Shown here: piece after piece, positions 14,264 through 23,488 of the stretch
Position numbering within the stretch: the first letter of the stretch is position 1
Layout: every line of letters starts with the position of its first letter
From: a virus
DNA: 64,000 bases
Virus record (IMG/VR): IMGVR_UViG_3300006109_000424
Location: 1-64,000 of that record
Reading direction: 5' to 3' (one strand)
Made by a program: the position numbers and the translations under genes
The notes under the pieces: generated by a model
What the model was told of the DNA's origin: nothing
The model's database searches: none
The model's input: only the letters and a program-made list of their open reading frames with translations

Positions 14264-17012
14264 CATAAGTGGCCAACCAGGCCCAGTCGTAACTTTTCCG
14301 TAATTCAGTAAAATCACCGCCCACTGTGTCATAATATTCCACAGCGTCCTGGGCGCCGCGTTGGCTCCATTTTTCTTGGGTATTATCTTGTTCTAGCCAT
14401 TGACGTAATCTATATTCATTTTCGACATCGGGCAATGAATGTCTTAATTTAATACATTCTCTAAATGCTGTACGCCAACAGGTCCAAGCATCATAATGAT
14501 AATTGGCAGTTCCACTCAATATAGGAACAACTTCGTGCGCCTGATCAAGCGTAAAGTCCAAGCCCGGAGCGGTATTTTCCAATACCAATTTTTTGTTGTA
14601 GGCAATAATGGCCTGATGTCCATAGGTCAATTCATTTACTGGATTACGAGCATGAAAAATATAATGTTTAGGTTCCTGCAATCTATCAGGTTGCCAAGAC
14701 CAATCAAAATCGGAATTGGTTTCTAGCTTGGCAAACACAGCAAAAAACCAAGGTGTGGTGCTTAATTCAGCTGCGGCTCGGTATGCGGCTACACGTCCAT
14801 TTACACCCGAACTGCGATGTATTTTATTTTGATCAGATGTATGTGGTAACTGTAACCAATTTATTTCAGCAATGGGCTCGCCATTATCAATAAAAACAAT
14901 ATCCAGTAATTCGTCCGTAATTAAATGACGTTGACGACGATCAATATTGGCATAATCATATAATTGAGTTCGAATATATGGTACAGCCACCTTGGGAACA
15001 ATAACACTTGTAGCACCTTTTGATAAAGGCACGATGGTTTTGGTCTTTTCTCGCCATAATGGTACCGCAGGAATTTCATTTAATTCCTTTAATTCTTTTG
15101 TGGTGAAAATGGCCAATGGTCCTGCAAAATCCATTTCTTTTACAGCCGCAACCTGTGTATCATTTGTGTGTTGAACAACCGGTAAAGGACGTCGTGGCAC
15201 TGACCGATCCATGTAATTGATATCATACCAATCCAATAATTGAATCTTTTCTGCACGATAACGGAATGTGGGCACATGCATAAAGAAAGTATCACCGAAT
15301 TTCTGCCCGTCGCTGGGAAATACATGCAACATTCCGGCCTGCCATATTTCAGGATGCCAGCTAAAATCAAAATTGGTATAGTCACAAATGCTGGAGCAGA
15401 TCCAAACAAATTCATATTCGCTGGGTATATTTTTAACCAATCTGCGTAGGGTATCCAAATAATTGTCAAAATAGCGCACAGTTTTAGTGGTATTTTCTAT
15501 TTGCCCAGCGTATCCATCCAAATGATCTATTTCGTAAATGGCCGTGGCTACTCGTTCTGTGCGTATTCGTATTTGATCAATGTATTTGATTTCGGTGGCA
15601 CCGGGCACATGATACTGTGGTCCACCGGTGCGTTGATGTTGGGTACCAAATTGATAAATGTAAGGTTGTTCCGTGGCGTCAGGATGCCAGGTCCAATCAA
15701 ATGATTCCACATCTGCATGTTCTGGAATAACCCAACAGGAATCTTTGGCAATCTTTTGCGCCCGTGGTTCAGTAATGTATTTGCGTTCGGTAGCACCGGG
15801 CACAGTATAAATGGGACCACCAGTTTTTTGCCATTGTGTGCCAAATTCGTAAATGAATGCTTGTTCCGTGGCATCCGGAGTCCAGCTAAAATCAAAACTG
15901 TTGACATCAATGCCAGTAGGTACGGTCCAATTGCGATCTGTGGGCAACATGCGAGCTATTTGTGCAGTAACATACTTTATCTCGGTGGCACCCGGTACGG
16001 TGTATGTAGGGCCACCAGCACGATTCCATTGTGTAGCAAATTGGTAGATATAAGGAGTATCTCTACTATCTGGATGCCAAGTAAAGTCAAATGCCTCTAG
16101 ATTAGTATTTTCTGGAATAGTCCATAAATCGTCTATTTTAATACGCTGTGCTCTAGGCGCACTAACATATTTTACTTCCGTTGCTCCGGGTATTATATAT
16201 TGTGGCCCACCCGTAGCTTGATGTTGTGTGCCAAACTGATATATGTATGGAGGATCTCCTGGGTCCGGACGCCAAGTATAATCTATATTATCAATATTAT
16301 CTGGTACAACCCAATTTGTCTTATTTTCTTTTAATTCAGCTCTAGGATAAGACATATATTTTATTTCAGTGGCACCCAATACCGTATATTTAACTGTGGG
16401 CATTATTTCTGCTCGATGCCATTGATTACCAAATATGTAAATATAAGGTGGATCTCCGGGATCCGGAACCCAAGAATAATCAAAGTTGCAGTCAACTAAT
16501 ATATCCCAATTGCTGTCTTTATTTTCTTTTAATTCAGCTCTAGGAGTAAAAATATACTTTATTTCGGTTGCACCAGGAATATTATATTCTACTGTGGGCA
16601 TACGATTTGCTGGATACCATTGATTTCCAAACACATAACGATAGGGCGGATCAAATGGATTGGGTGCCCAAGTATAATCAAAGATAATATCGTCTTTTAA
16701 TTGAATATAATTATTACGATTATCTCGATTTGGGATTATATTTTTGTGAAACCGATATTGTATTTCAGGATTATTTTTAGGAACTAAAAAAGTACCCGAA
16801 TATTCGTGATGCTGACTGGGCCAAGTGTGAGTATATTCACTTTCCCATGGCACAGGTTCAAATAAAAAATCAAACCCGGTATAGTCCGATAAGTATGTTA
16901 TCCACCAAAAATACCTGGTAGCGCAAGATTTTTTTGCATGTTCGATATCCTGTGCTGGTCGCTCATGTGGGAAAAGATTGGGTTTGACACCAGAATAAAA
17001 TACATCAAACAT
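14229..17012 (-). CDS. Repeat protein with degenerate GT-A glycosyltransferase-like C-terminus
   Basis: This 927-residue protein has six repeats of about 65 residues (starting near 111, 177, 243, 308, 373, 438). Each reads roughly F-D-[YFW]-[ST]-W-x-P-D, then PYIYxFGxQ, then GGPxYxVPGATEIKY. Looser copies occur near 47 and 535. From about residue 650 it parallels the 312-residue glycosyltransferase at 35111: the nucleotide-binding start, an A-Y-R-A-A-A helix, and W-R-T-A-F-R-E-C. The DGDN metal motif is replaced by AKLETNSDFDW, itself a piece of the repeat. It may bind or build a glycan. It starts one base from the divergent gene at 17014. No signal peptide. Confidence 0.6.
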   Translation of the reverse strand: MFDVFYSGVKPNLFPHERPAQDIEHAKKSCATRYFWWITYLSDYTGFDFLFEPVPWESEYTHTWPSQHHEYSGTFLVPKNNPEIQYRFHKNIIPNRDNRNNYIQLKDDIIFDYTWAPNPFDPPYRYVFGNQWYPANRMPTVEYNIPGATEIKYIFTPRAELKENKDSNWDILVDCNFDYSWVPDPGDPPYIYIFGNQWHRAEIMPTVKYTVLGATEIKYMSYPRAELKENKTNWVVPDNIDNIDYTWRPDPGDPPYIYQFGTQHQATGGPQYIIPGATEVKYVSAPRAQRIKIDDLWTIPENTNLEAFDFTWHPDSRDTPYIYQFATQWNRAGGPTYTVPGATEIKYVTAQIARMLPTDRNWTVPTGIDVNSFDFSWTPDATEQAFIYEFGTQWQKTGGPIYTVPGATERKYITEPRAQKIAKDSCWVIPEHADVESFDWTWHPDATEQPYIYQFGTQHQRTGGPQYHVPGATEIKYIDQIRIRTERVATAIYEIDHLDGYAGQIENTTKTVRYFDNYLDTLRRLVKNIPSEYEFVWICSSICDYTNFDFSWHPEIWQAGMLHVFPSDGQKFGDTFFMHVPTFRYRAEKIQLLDWYDINYMDRSVPRRPLPVVQHTNDTQVAAVKEMDFAGPLAIFTTKELKELNEIPAVPLWREKTKTIVPLSKGATSVIVPKVAVPYIRTQLYDYANIDRRQRHLITDELLDIVFIDNGEPIAEINWLQLPHTSDQNKIHRSSGVNGRVAAYRAAAELSTTPWFFAVFAKLETNSDFDWSWQPDRLQEPKHYIFHARNPVNELTYGHQAIIAYNKKLVLENTAPGLDFTLDQAHEVVPILSGTANYHYDAWTCWRTAFRECIKLRHSLPDVENEYRLRQWLEQDNTQEKWSQRGAQDAVEYYDTVGGDFTELRKSYDWAWLATYAMIKQNLVPNQ
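15573..16682 (-). repeat. Six in-frame repeats of about 195 bp
   Basis: The DNA of the six 65-residue units is visibly repetitive, for example recurring GGTGGCACCGGGCAC and TGATGCCAGGTCCAATC-like stretches every 190-200 bases. Copies differ at many third positions, so the duplication is not recent, though units four to six are closest. Confidence 0.75.
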
Positions 17013-17013
17013 A

Positions 17014-18144
17014 ATGATCCGTATAGACGAAATTCACGAAAATACCTTTTTTGCTTGGTTGCGAAAAAATAGATTTGGTATGAGAAGTTTTCATATGCAT
17101 CCTATTGGAGCCAGTACGCCCGAATCAATAGTTTGTCAAGGCACACAGTTGGCATGGGAACACAATTATATAACATTTTTCGATGCAGAGCCTATCAATT
17201 TGGAGCGATTCCGTCAGACCTTTGACACTGTACGCTGGGAACTGGCGGCCGATATTCACGAACGGCGCAACGCAAAAAATTTAGGGTATTTTGTAACCAG
17301 TGAATATGCCAGCGAAAATGTTGAAGAACTGTGCAGTATATATGGCTGGCAACCACTATATTATTTCTTTTGGGGCTGGGCTGCTCTGGACTGGTACAGG
17401 GGATATGATAGATCTTTTTTGATACAGCCTGCGGCACAGCGCAAAATTTCCAAGACCTTTCTTTACCCCAATAGAATCATAGGCGGAGCCCGCCGACACA
17501 GGTTAGAATTGCTGTACTATGTGTTGGGACGAGGACTGACCAACAATTATATCAGTTGCCCGGCTGTTTGCCCGGTAGAAGGTGTTGGCATAGCAGAATT
17601 ATCGGCACCGCTAGAAACAGAATACCCGGGCATCTCGCGGATCCTTGCTGCGCAAGCCCCGCTGAATATGCCGGGCGAGTCAGGTCATCCCATGCATTCA
17701 TGCTGGCTGAGCCTGTTTGAACAGGCTGAACAGAGCCTGCTTTATCTGGTGTCAGAAACAGTGGCTACCGGGCGGCGTCAACAGGTCACAGAAAAGACCT
17801 TTAAACCCATTGCCCTGGGTATGCCGTTTGTGATACATGCCTGCGCCGGCACCTTGTCATACCTGCGCGGGTATGGATTCCAGACATTTGGTGATGTTTG
17901 GGACGAAAGCTACGACAGCATCCAGGATGATCGCGAGCGGGTGCGGGCAATAGCAGATCTGGTCACAGATCTGGATCAGGCAACACCTGAACAAAAACAG
18001 GAGTTATGGCAGGCCTGCTTGCCTGCGATCGAGCACAATCGCCAGCACTTTTACGGTGGGGCATTTGAACGGTTGTTATGGCAAGAAATGACTGGCATGT
18101 TGGGTCAAATTGGCCAGGACAGACCCGCAGAACTGGATCTATGA
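17014..18144 (+). CDS. Glycosyltransferase-like protein, paralogue 1 (EKTFKP family)
   Basis: This 376-residue protein starts MIRIDEIHENTFFAWLRKNR. The C-terminal third contains VSETVATGRRQQVTEKTFKP followed by IALGMPFVIHACAGTLSYLR and GFQTFGDVWDESYDS. The T-E-K-[TI]-[FW]-K-[PA] block followed by a hydrophobic strand resembles the nucleotide-sugar site of GT10 (fucosyltransferase-like) enzymes, though whole-family membership is not certain. A paralogue follows at 18141 and others lie at 19369 and 31788. Its ATG is one base from the start of the divergent gene, so its promoter must lie in that gene. Confidence 0.65.
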   Translation: MIRIDEIHENTFFAWLRKNRFGMRSFHMHPIGASTPESIVCQGTQLAWEHNYITFFDAEPINLERFRQTFDTVRWELAADIHERRNAKNLGYFVTSEYASENVEELCSIYGWQPLYYFFWGWAALDWYRGYDRSFLIQPAAQRKISKTFLYPNRIIGGARRHRLELLYYVLGRGLTNNYISCPAVCPVEGVGIAELSAPLETEYPGISRILAAQAPLNMPGESGHPMHSCWLSLFEQAEQSLLYLVSETVATGRRQQVTEKTFKPIALGMPFVIHACAGTLSYLRGYGFQTFGDVWDESYDSIQDDRERVRAIADLVTDLDQATPEQKQELWQACLPAIEHNRQHFYGGAFERLLWQEMTGMLGQIGQDRPAELDL

Positions 18145-19217
18145 TCAGAATAGACGAGATATACAATCAGATTTTTGTGCCGGCTGTCAAGGGCCTGGGT
18201 GCTGAACACGGAGCACACTGGTTTGACCCGCCGGGCAGTACTGCGTTTGCAGATCTATGTAATCGGCCCAGGGTCTCTATTCCAACGGCACAAAGATACC
18301 TGTTTTGGGATCAAGAACCGGTGGATCCTGACAGATTCAACAGATTTATGTCTCAATTTCAGGCTGCATACACAGGTCACCATCATGTGATCACCAGCGA
18401 ATACCGTAGCAAGCCTGTGGAAACTGTGTCGGCTCAATGGGGCCTGCAGAGTCACTACTACTGGTTTCACGGTTGGGCTGCCCTGGACTGGTACAGGGGA
18501 TATGATCGTGCTCGACTGATTAGACCCGCAGATCAACGTAGAATTGAGCAGACTTTTGTGGCACCCAACAGGATCATAGGTGGTGCTAGACAGCATAGAC
18601 TGCATGTGTTGTACTGGATATTTCGAGCAGGTCTTGAACAGAACAACTGGGTCAGCTGTCCGGCTGTGTGTCCTGCTGAGATGACCACCATGGCTGACTT
18701 GATTGAGCCCTTGAGCGGCACGTACCCAGATATTGTGACTGTGTTTGACCGTGTGGCCTTGCCGCTCGACATGCCGGGAGAGTCAGGACACCCTATGACG
18801 TCGTGTTGGTTGGATCTATGGAGTCAGATTGAAACCAGTCTAGTGTATGTGGTAACTGAAACCGTGGCCGACGGTGATCGACAGCACCTGACCGAAAAGA
18901 TATTTAAACCCATATGCCAGCAGATTCCGTTTGTTGTGGTGGGCACCGCAGGAGCACTGGCTTACCTGCGCGGCTACGGATTTCGAACATTTGGTGATCT
19001 ATGGGACGAATCATATGATAACGAACCGGACATGGTCAAAAGAATAGCACGAATAGGTGCGCTATTGACTGATTTAAATGGCCTGAGCTGCTCAGAACGA
19101 CAGGATCTTTATGAGCAGGCTATACCTGTTGTACGCCATAATTATGAGCATTTTTATTCAGGCGCATTTGAACACATATTGAGTGCAGAATTGGATGCCA
19201 TGCTGGCGGAATTTTAA
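18141..19217 (+). CDS. Glycosyltransferase-like protein, paralogue 2
   Basis: This 358-residue protein starts MIRIDEIYNQIFVPAVKGLG at an ATGA overlap with paralogue 1 and shares its whole layout: HGWAALDWYRGYDR, PNRIIGGARQHRL, CPAVCPAE, MPGESGHPM, then VVTETVADGDRQHLTEKIFKP and GFRTFGDLWDESYD. The two look like a tandem duplication that has diverged. The longer frame from 18078 is within the preceding gene. Likely adds different sugars or acts at different positions, which is inference. Confidence 0.65.
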   Translation: MIRIDEIYNQIFVPAVKGLGAEHGAHWFDPPGSTAFADLCNRPRVSIPTAQRYLFWDQEPVDPDRFNRFMSQFQAAYTGHHHVITSEYRSKPVETVSAQWGLQSHYYWFHGWAALDWYRGYDRARLIRPADQRRIEQTFVAPNRIIGGARQHRLHVLYWIFRAGLEQNNWVSCPAVCPAEMTTMADLIEPLSGTYPDIVTVFDRVALPLDMPGESGHPMTSCWLDLWSQIETSLVYVVTETVADGDRQHLTEKIFKPICQQIPFVVVGTAGALAYLRGYGFRTFGDLWDESYDNEPDMVKRIARIGALLTDLNGLSCSERQDLYEQAIPVVRHNYEHFYSGAFEHILSAELDAMLAEF

Positions 19218-19368
19218 AGAAAAGAATGAAAAGAAATGGCGAAATGATTGAAAAGATTTCACATGAAAAGAAATGATAGAAAATTACTTTTTATAGGGGT
19301 TCCCAGGCGACTGTCAAAAATTTTGGCGTCAGACACTGTAAAATCACTGTCTAGCGGGGCCGTATAGC
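19218..19368. other. 151-base intergenic gap with short direct repeats
   Basis: The left half is A/G-rich with two copies of TGAAAAGAAATG (from about 19226 and 19264). The right half contains three ACTGT words. No ORF, clear promoter or terminator was seen, although a promoter for 19369 is expected here. Confidence 0.5.
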
Positions 19369-20556
19369 ATGGCCTTTCACTTTGTATACGATAGAGCCTA
19401 TGATCACCGTCCCTGGCCCAACCTGACACCTGTAGAACCTGTAAAAGACGGCAGCTTCCGGCGCCTGGGCGATAGTTGGCCGCGTATAGCACCCTGCAGA
19501 CTGCTCATGTACTGTGAGGATCATGCTTATCCCTACACAGTGTCATATGTCACCGACACCATACCCGCCGGTGCCTGGTATCCCATTGGCCTGGCCTGGT
19601 TTGACCATGATCTGGACTATTTTGCACTGATTCCCGAAAACACACTAGATCTAGTCCGAAACAGGCAGTTGACTGTGCTGTTTTACTATCACGAAGGTGA
19701 CAATCCGGTTCGGGAAAAACAGCGGCTTGATGCCTTGTGTCGGGCGCATGGTCTTGACAGCCAGTGCTATAGATTTGTGTCGGGCAACACAGCAGCCGCC
19801 GCACTGGAAGGTTTTGTCTGGTTCTGCGATCACGAGCTGTTTTACTGGCATGCAGACCAGTCTGCACTACAGGACCTGGGGCCATTGGCACATGATCGGG
19901 TCAGACCCTATACCTTTACCCTGCTGAGTCGCGTACACAAATGGTGGCGTGCCACTGTGGTTGCACATCTGCGCGACCTGGGTCTGTTGGACCGCGCACA
20001 GTGGAGTTATGGTGTGGAATCCTGTGGTGATCTGGCCGAAAACAACCCCATTGAAACGGTTCAACTGCCAGGTCTGGATCTGTCACAATTTGTGGCTGGT
20101 GCGCCCTATCGTTGCGACACACTCACAGCCGAGCAACACAATGATCATCGGCATCAGGTTGACTCCTTGTATACTGACTCTTACTTGAGTGTGGTCCTGG
20201 AAACTCTATATGATGCCGAACAGTCGGGTGGTGCTTTCATCACTGAAAAGACCTTTAAAGCTGTGCGCAACGGGCACCCGTTTGTGCTGTTTGGTTGTGT
20301 CAGCAGTTTGGCCGCTGTACAGAGTCTGGGCTATAGGACTTTTTCCAGCGAAATCGACGAAACCTACGACACAGTACAGCACAATAGCCAGCGTTTTGCA
20401 ACCACTGTCCGGGCCCTGCTGCAGGTGTTGGCACAGGGCAATTTGCACCAGTGGTATCAGCGTTTGGGGCCTGTGATACAATATAATCAACGGCTGTTTG
20501 CTGCCAGTAAATACTCAAGACTTGAAACCCTGGAACAACAGTTACAAAACCCATGA
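19369..20556 (+). CDS. Glycosyltransferase-like protein, paralogue 3
   Basis: This 395-residue protein has a different N-terminus (MAFHFVYDRAYDHRPWPNLT) but the same C-terminal block: SVVLETLYDAEQSGGAFITE then KTFKAVRNGHPFVLFG and GYRTFSSEIDETYDT. The coding sequence is G+C-rich compared with the structural genes. The stop overlaps the next start as ATGA, so it is coupled to a radical SAM protein. The sugar donor and acceptor are unknown. Confidence 0.6.
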   Translation: MAFHFVYDRAYDHRPWPNLTPVEPVKDGSFRRLGDSWPRIAPCRLLMYCEDHAYPYTVSYVTDTIPAGAWYPIGLAWFDHDLDYFALIPENTLDLVRNRQLTVLFYYHEGDNPVREKQRLDALCRAHGLDSQCYRFVSGNTAAAALEGFVWFCDHELFYWHADQSALQDLGPLAHDRVRPYTFTLLSRVHKWWRATVVAHLRDLGLLDRAQWSYGVESCGDLAENNPIETVQLPGLDLSQFVAGAPYRCDTLTAEQHNDHRHQVDSLYTDSYLSVVLETLYDAEQSGGAFITEKTFKAVRNGHPFVLFGCVSSLAAVQSLGYRTFSSEIDETYDTVQHNSQRFATTVRALLQVLAQGNLHQWYQRLGPVIQYNQRLFAASKYSRLETLEQQLQNP

Positions 20557-21605
20557 CCCAGTTAATTATACCCATTGCCAATCAGACCGCTTACCGCACG
20601 ATACCCAGAAATCGTGAGCTGGGTCATGTGATTGATCATCACTGTGACAAGCCCGCACGCAGCCTGGTCATAGACTGGAAAGGTGACTGTTTTATCTGCA
20701 GTTGTGAAGCCTGGTTGCCCATACCGGTCGGGCACATCCGGCAGTTTGAACGTCTTGAAGACATATGGCTCAGTCCGGTGGCTCGGCAGTTACAGGCCAC
20801 CATCACAGATCGTAGCTATGCCGAATGTGCTGTGGATCGCTGTGGTATTCTGGACGGTGACATACTGCAGGATCACTACACTGTCAGCATCAACATAGAC
20901 GAAAGTTGCAATTTGGCCTGTCCCAGCTGTAGATCTGAGTCCATCATGCTGTCTTCGGGTGCTGACTACCAAAACAAGCTGGACTGGAGTCGTCACATAG
21001 TGGGTCTGTTGGAAAAGACCGATTTGCCAGTTTGGATCATTATGAGTGGCAACGGAGACCCTTTGGCCAGTGCCATCATGCGGCCCTTGTTGCATCAGTA
21101 TCGGCCCCGAGCCGCACAACGTATTCGCTTGTATACCAATGGACTACTGTTGCAAAAACAACTGTCCAAGAATACCATTGCTGATCATATTTTTGAATAC
21201 TTTATCAGTGTAGATGCCGGTACAGCAGAGGTTTATGAACAGGTCAGACTGGGCGGCAGCTGGGCACAGTTGCTGAAGAATTTTGATTTTTTAAAATCCA
21301 TTACCGATCAGAATCATGCTCAGGTCCTGCTGTTGTTTGTGCTACAACAGGCCAACTATCAAGACATGGAAAACTTCATTCTACTGTGTCAACGCTACGG
21401 ATTCCGTGGCTGGATCAATCGTGTGGAAAACTGGGGAACCTGGCAGGATTTTGCTGCGCATGATGTGATTGGCAATACCGCACATGAACTGCATGTGCCC
21501 ACTGTGCAAAATCTGCGCTCGGTGTATCAACGCTATGCCAGTGATCAGATCAGGTTTGAGTCAAGTCTAGAGCGGCTAGCCAAGGATAAAAGTCCGATCG
21601 TGTGA
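20553..21605 (+). CDS. Radical SAM protein (plus-strand copy)
   Basis: This 350-residue protein carries the [4Fe-4S] motif SCNLACPSC (Cys 119, 123, 126), followed by MSGNGDPLAS, the GGEP-like strand, and YTNGLLL. The N-terminal 115 residues contain their own Cys set (CFICSCEAW, CAVDRCGI), possibly a second cluster placed before rather than after the barrel. Radical SAM enzymes cleave S-adenosylmethionine to start difficult C-H chemistry. It is coupled to the glycosyltransferase-like gene at 19369. It overlaps the convergent gene by 56 bases. Confidence 0.8.
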   Translation: MTQLIIPIANQTAYRTIPRNRELGHVIDHHCDKPARSLVIDWKGDCFICSCEAWLPIPVGHIRQFERLEDIWLSPVARQLQATITDRSYAECAVDRCGILDGDILQDHYTVSINIDESCNLACPSCRSESIMLSSGADYQNKLDWSRHIVGLLEKTDLPVWIIMSGNGDPLASAIMRPLLHQYRPRAAQRIRLYTNGLLLQKQLSKNTIADHIFEYFISVDAGTAEVYEQVRLGGSWAQLLKNFDFLKSITDQNHAQVLLLFVLQQANYQDMENFILLCQRYGFRGWINRVENWGTWQDFAAHDVIGNTAHELHVPTVQNLRSVYQRYASDQIRFESSLERLAKDKSPIV

Positions 21606-22227
21606 TGTTGGTCAATAATGGATCACCTGTTGCATGCCACTGGCCCTGTAGAGGCAAGGCCTGTTGATACAGTTGAATATCTGCATCTAAAAAGTTCTTT
21701 TCCAGGCGGTGATGATCGTCTACATACTGCTGTTTCAAACGGTCTAGATCGAGTCTGGCCTGTTGTGTGTTTTTGCGTGCCGGATCCTGACTGAGGTTTA
21801 TTCTGGGCACCGGAACAGCAATTTCTACTCCATGGTGCCGTAGATAGTTCTTGACCAGGATTTCGTAGTTGTAGTAGGTCTGATCAATTATGAAAAATTC
21901 AGTGCGTTTGAGAATGTCAGCTGGTATCATTTGACTTACCGGATAGCTGTGTTGATCAAACACAGCCGAAACCAGTAGGCGATTGACCTGTGTATTGTAC
22001 AGCAGATCACATTGATCGGTCTGTTCCAAGTATTCAATCACACCCATGGTGTGTCTGACCGCCGGCCAGCGTAGAAACGCAAAAAACCTAAATTGTTCCA
22101 GGTCTACGTTGGGTCGTAACAGATCTGTCATTTGCCACCCCAAGTTGTCAAATACCTGAGACCAACTACGACATGCGTTCTTGGCTAGGCTTATCCAGGC
22201 TAGACGGTTGTTGTGATGAAAGTACAT
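21550..22227 (-). CDS. Small protein, possibly sulfotransferase-like
   Basis: This 225-residue protein begins MYFHHNNRLAWISLAKNACR followed by SWSQVF. The A-K-N-A-C-R-S-W segment sits where sulfotransferase type 2 proteins have their K-x-x-x-T-S phosphosulfate loop, a weak resemblance only. YNYEILVKNYLRHHGVE and a C-terminal R-L-E-K-N-F segment follow. It is the last gene of the minus-strand operon, one base after the preceding stop. If a sulfotransferase, it would use PAPS from the host. Confidence 0.4.
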   Translation of the reverse strand: MYFHHNNRLAWISLAKNACRSWSQVFDNLGWQMTDLLRPNVDLEQFRFFAFLRWPAVRHTMGVIEYLEQTDQCDLLYNTQVNRLLVSAVFDQHSYPVSQMIPADILKRTEFFIIDQTYYNYEILVKNYLRHHGVEIAVPVPRINLSQDPARKNTQQARLDLDRLKQQYVDDHHRLEKNFLDADIQLYQQALPLQGQWHATGDPLLTNITRSDFYPWLAALDLTQT

Positions 22228-22228
22228 G

Positions 22229-23488
22229 CTAGCTCCACTCTCGAGCTAGCCAGGGCCACAGGCTAGTCCAGTCAGTGCCGCGACGGCGATCCAGTTCAGT
22301 CAGATAGATCTTTAGATCCTGTATGCGTTCGGGATCTCTAGGGGCCTGGCTGATCTGTTGCTGTATGCCGGCCATGTGTTCACGTGCATGACAGTGACGA
22401 TCTGTGTGTGTGGGCATGGCCGCTAGGATACGTTCAAAGGCCTGATCAAACACACCAGCGCCAAATATGTCAGGTACCAGTTCCAGGGGGTTTGTGGCCG
22501 ACATAAAGCTGAAGTGTATGCCCTGTTCCGGACGAACCGCTTCCCAGGCGTTGATGCGTTCAATCAGCTCGGGCAGGGTGTCTATGGTCAAGCTGGTTAT
22601 GGCCGCGTTTACACTGAGTGTGATCCAGGGTCGATCTAGACAGTAAGTGAAGTTTTCTTCCCATTCTGCCAGGTCCAGACCCCAGCGCACATATTCTTCC
22701 TGCGGGCCCCAGGCATCTAGACTGCCGGTTATCTGCAGTCTTGACAGTTTGCCGTCGGCCACCATGCGCTCAAATCGATCTATGTAGGCACGAAAACGTG
22801 CAGGTGCTACCTTTAGATTGGTAATCATGTTGAAGGTCAAGTCCGGATTGGCATGTGTTTCCCAGAATTCCAAGCTGGTATCAAATTCGGTCTGATAAAA
22901 CGGTTCTCCGCCCAGGATCTGATAGTAGCGTATTCGACGGTAGTTGTCGTTGGTTTCTAACCACTGCCAAAAGTCCGCCAGCATGCGTTCATAGTGCGGA
23001 TTGGTACGGCCTGGGTATCCAAACTCAACACGGCCCGATTTGAACACACCATAGCGACGGTTTTCATCGGCCCACTTGCTACTGAAGTGTTCACCACAGT
23101 ACACACAGGCCATGTTGCAGGTATTGTTGAAGTAGATTTCCAGTATGGTAGGTACCACTGCTACCGCACCCGGATCAGTCCACAGTTCTGTGGGTATACG
23201 ATCTGCATTGCCCGAGTCGGTCAGCTGATACTGTCGATCGCTCATGCCACCTGCGGCTTCGATGCGTTCACAGTACTGACATCCAGCCTGTGGCCAGCCG
23301 CCCTGCTTCATCAGCTCACGTGCAGCTATCTTTTCGGGTTGATTGTGGAAGTTGCCAAAGTTCTCAGGATCTATGGCATGCTGATCCACTCGATGACAGC
23401 TGCTGGTGGTGCCCTGTCCTAGATATATGGTGCTCCAGGCCCATTTGAGCACACAGGCTGTATCGCTTTTGATTGGAAATGTTTTCAT
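22229..23488 (-). CDS. Twitch-type radical SAM protein (class K-W)
   Basis: This 419-residue protein has an N-terminal Cys-rich segment (CVLKWAWSTIYLGQGTTSSC, later GCQYCERIEAAGGMSDR), then the cluster motif NTCNMACVYCGEHFSSKW. ILGGEPFYQTEF and a barrel strand MITNLKV follow. The order of an N-terminal CxxC-type segment before the barrel and the F-S-S-[KT]-W tail after the cluster are typical of the twitch-domain radical SAM proteins of large marine phages. Substrate unknown. It overlaps the carbamoyltransferase stop as ATGA. Confidence 0.82.
   Translation of the reverse strand: MKTFPIKSDTACVLKWAWSTIYLGQGTTSSCHRVDQHAIDPENFGNFHNQPEKIAARELMKQGGWPQAGCQYCERIEAAGGMSDRQYQLTDSGNADRIPTELWTDPGAVAVVPTILEIYFNNTCNMACVYCGEHFSSKWADENRRYGVFKSGRVEFGYPGRTNPHYERMLADFWQWLETNDNYRRIRYYQILGGEPFYQTEFDTSLEFWETHANPDLTFNMITNLKVAPARFRAYIDRFERMVADGKLSRLQITGSLDAWGPQEEYVRWGLDLAEWEENFTYCLDRPWITLSVNAAITSLTIDTLPELIERINAWEAVRPEQGIHFSFMSATNPLELVPDIFGAGVFDQAFERILAAMPTHTDRHCHAREHMAGIQQQISQAPRDPERIQDLKIYLTELDRRRGTDWTSLWPWLAREWS

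Noticed and set aside
15717-16100. Plus-strand frame of 127 codons inside the repeat gene
   Set aside because: Antisense of the 65-residue repeats; no ribosome site and no independent likeness.
15573-16682. CRISPR-like regular repeats
   Set aside because: The spacing comes from 65-residue protein repeats in one continuous reading frame; there are no short identical repeats with unique spacers.
22994-23422. Plus-strand frame of 142 codons
   Set aside because: Antisense of the radical SAM gene 22229; no promoter or ribosome site.
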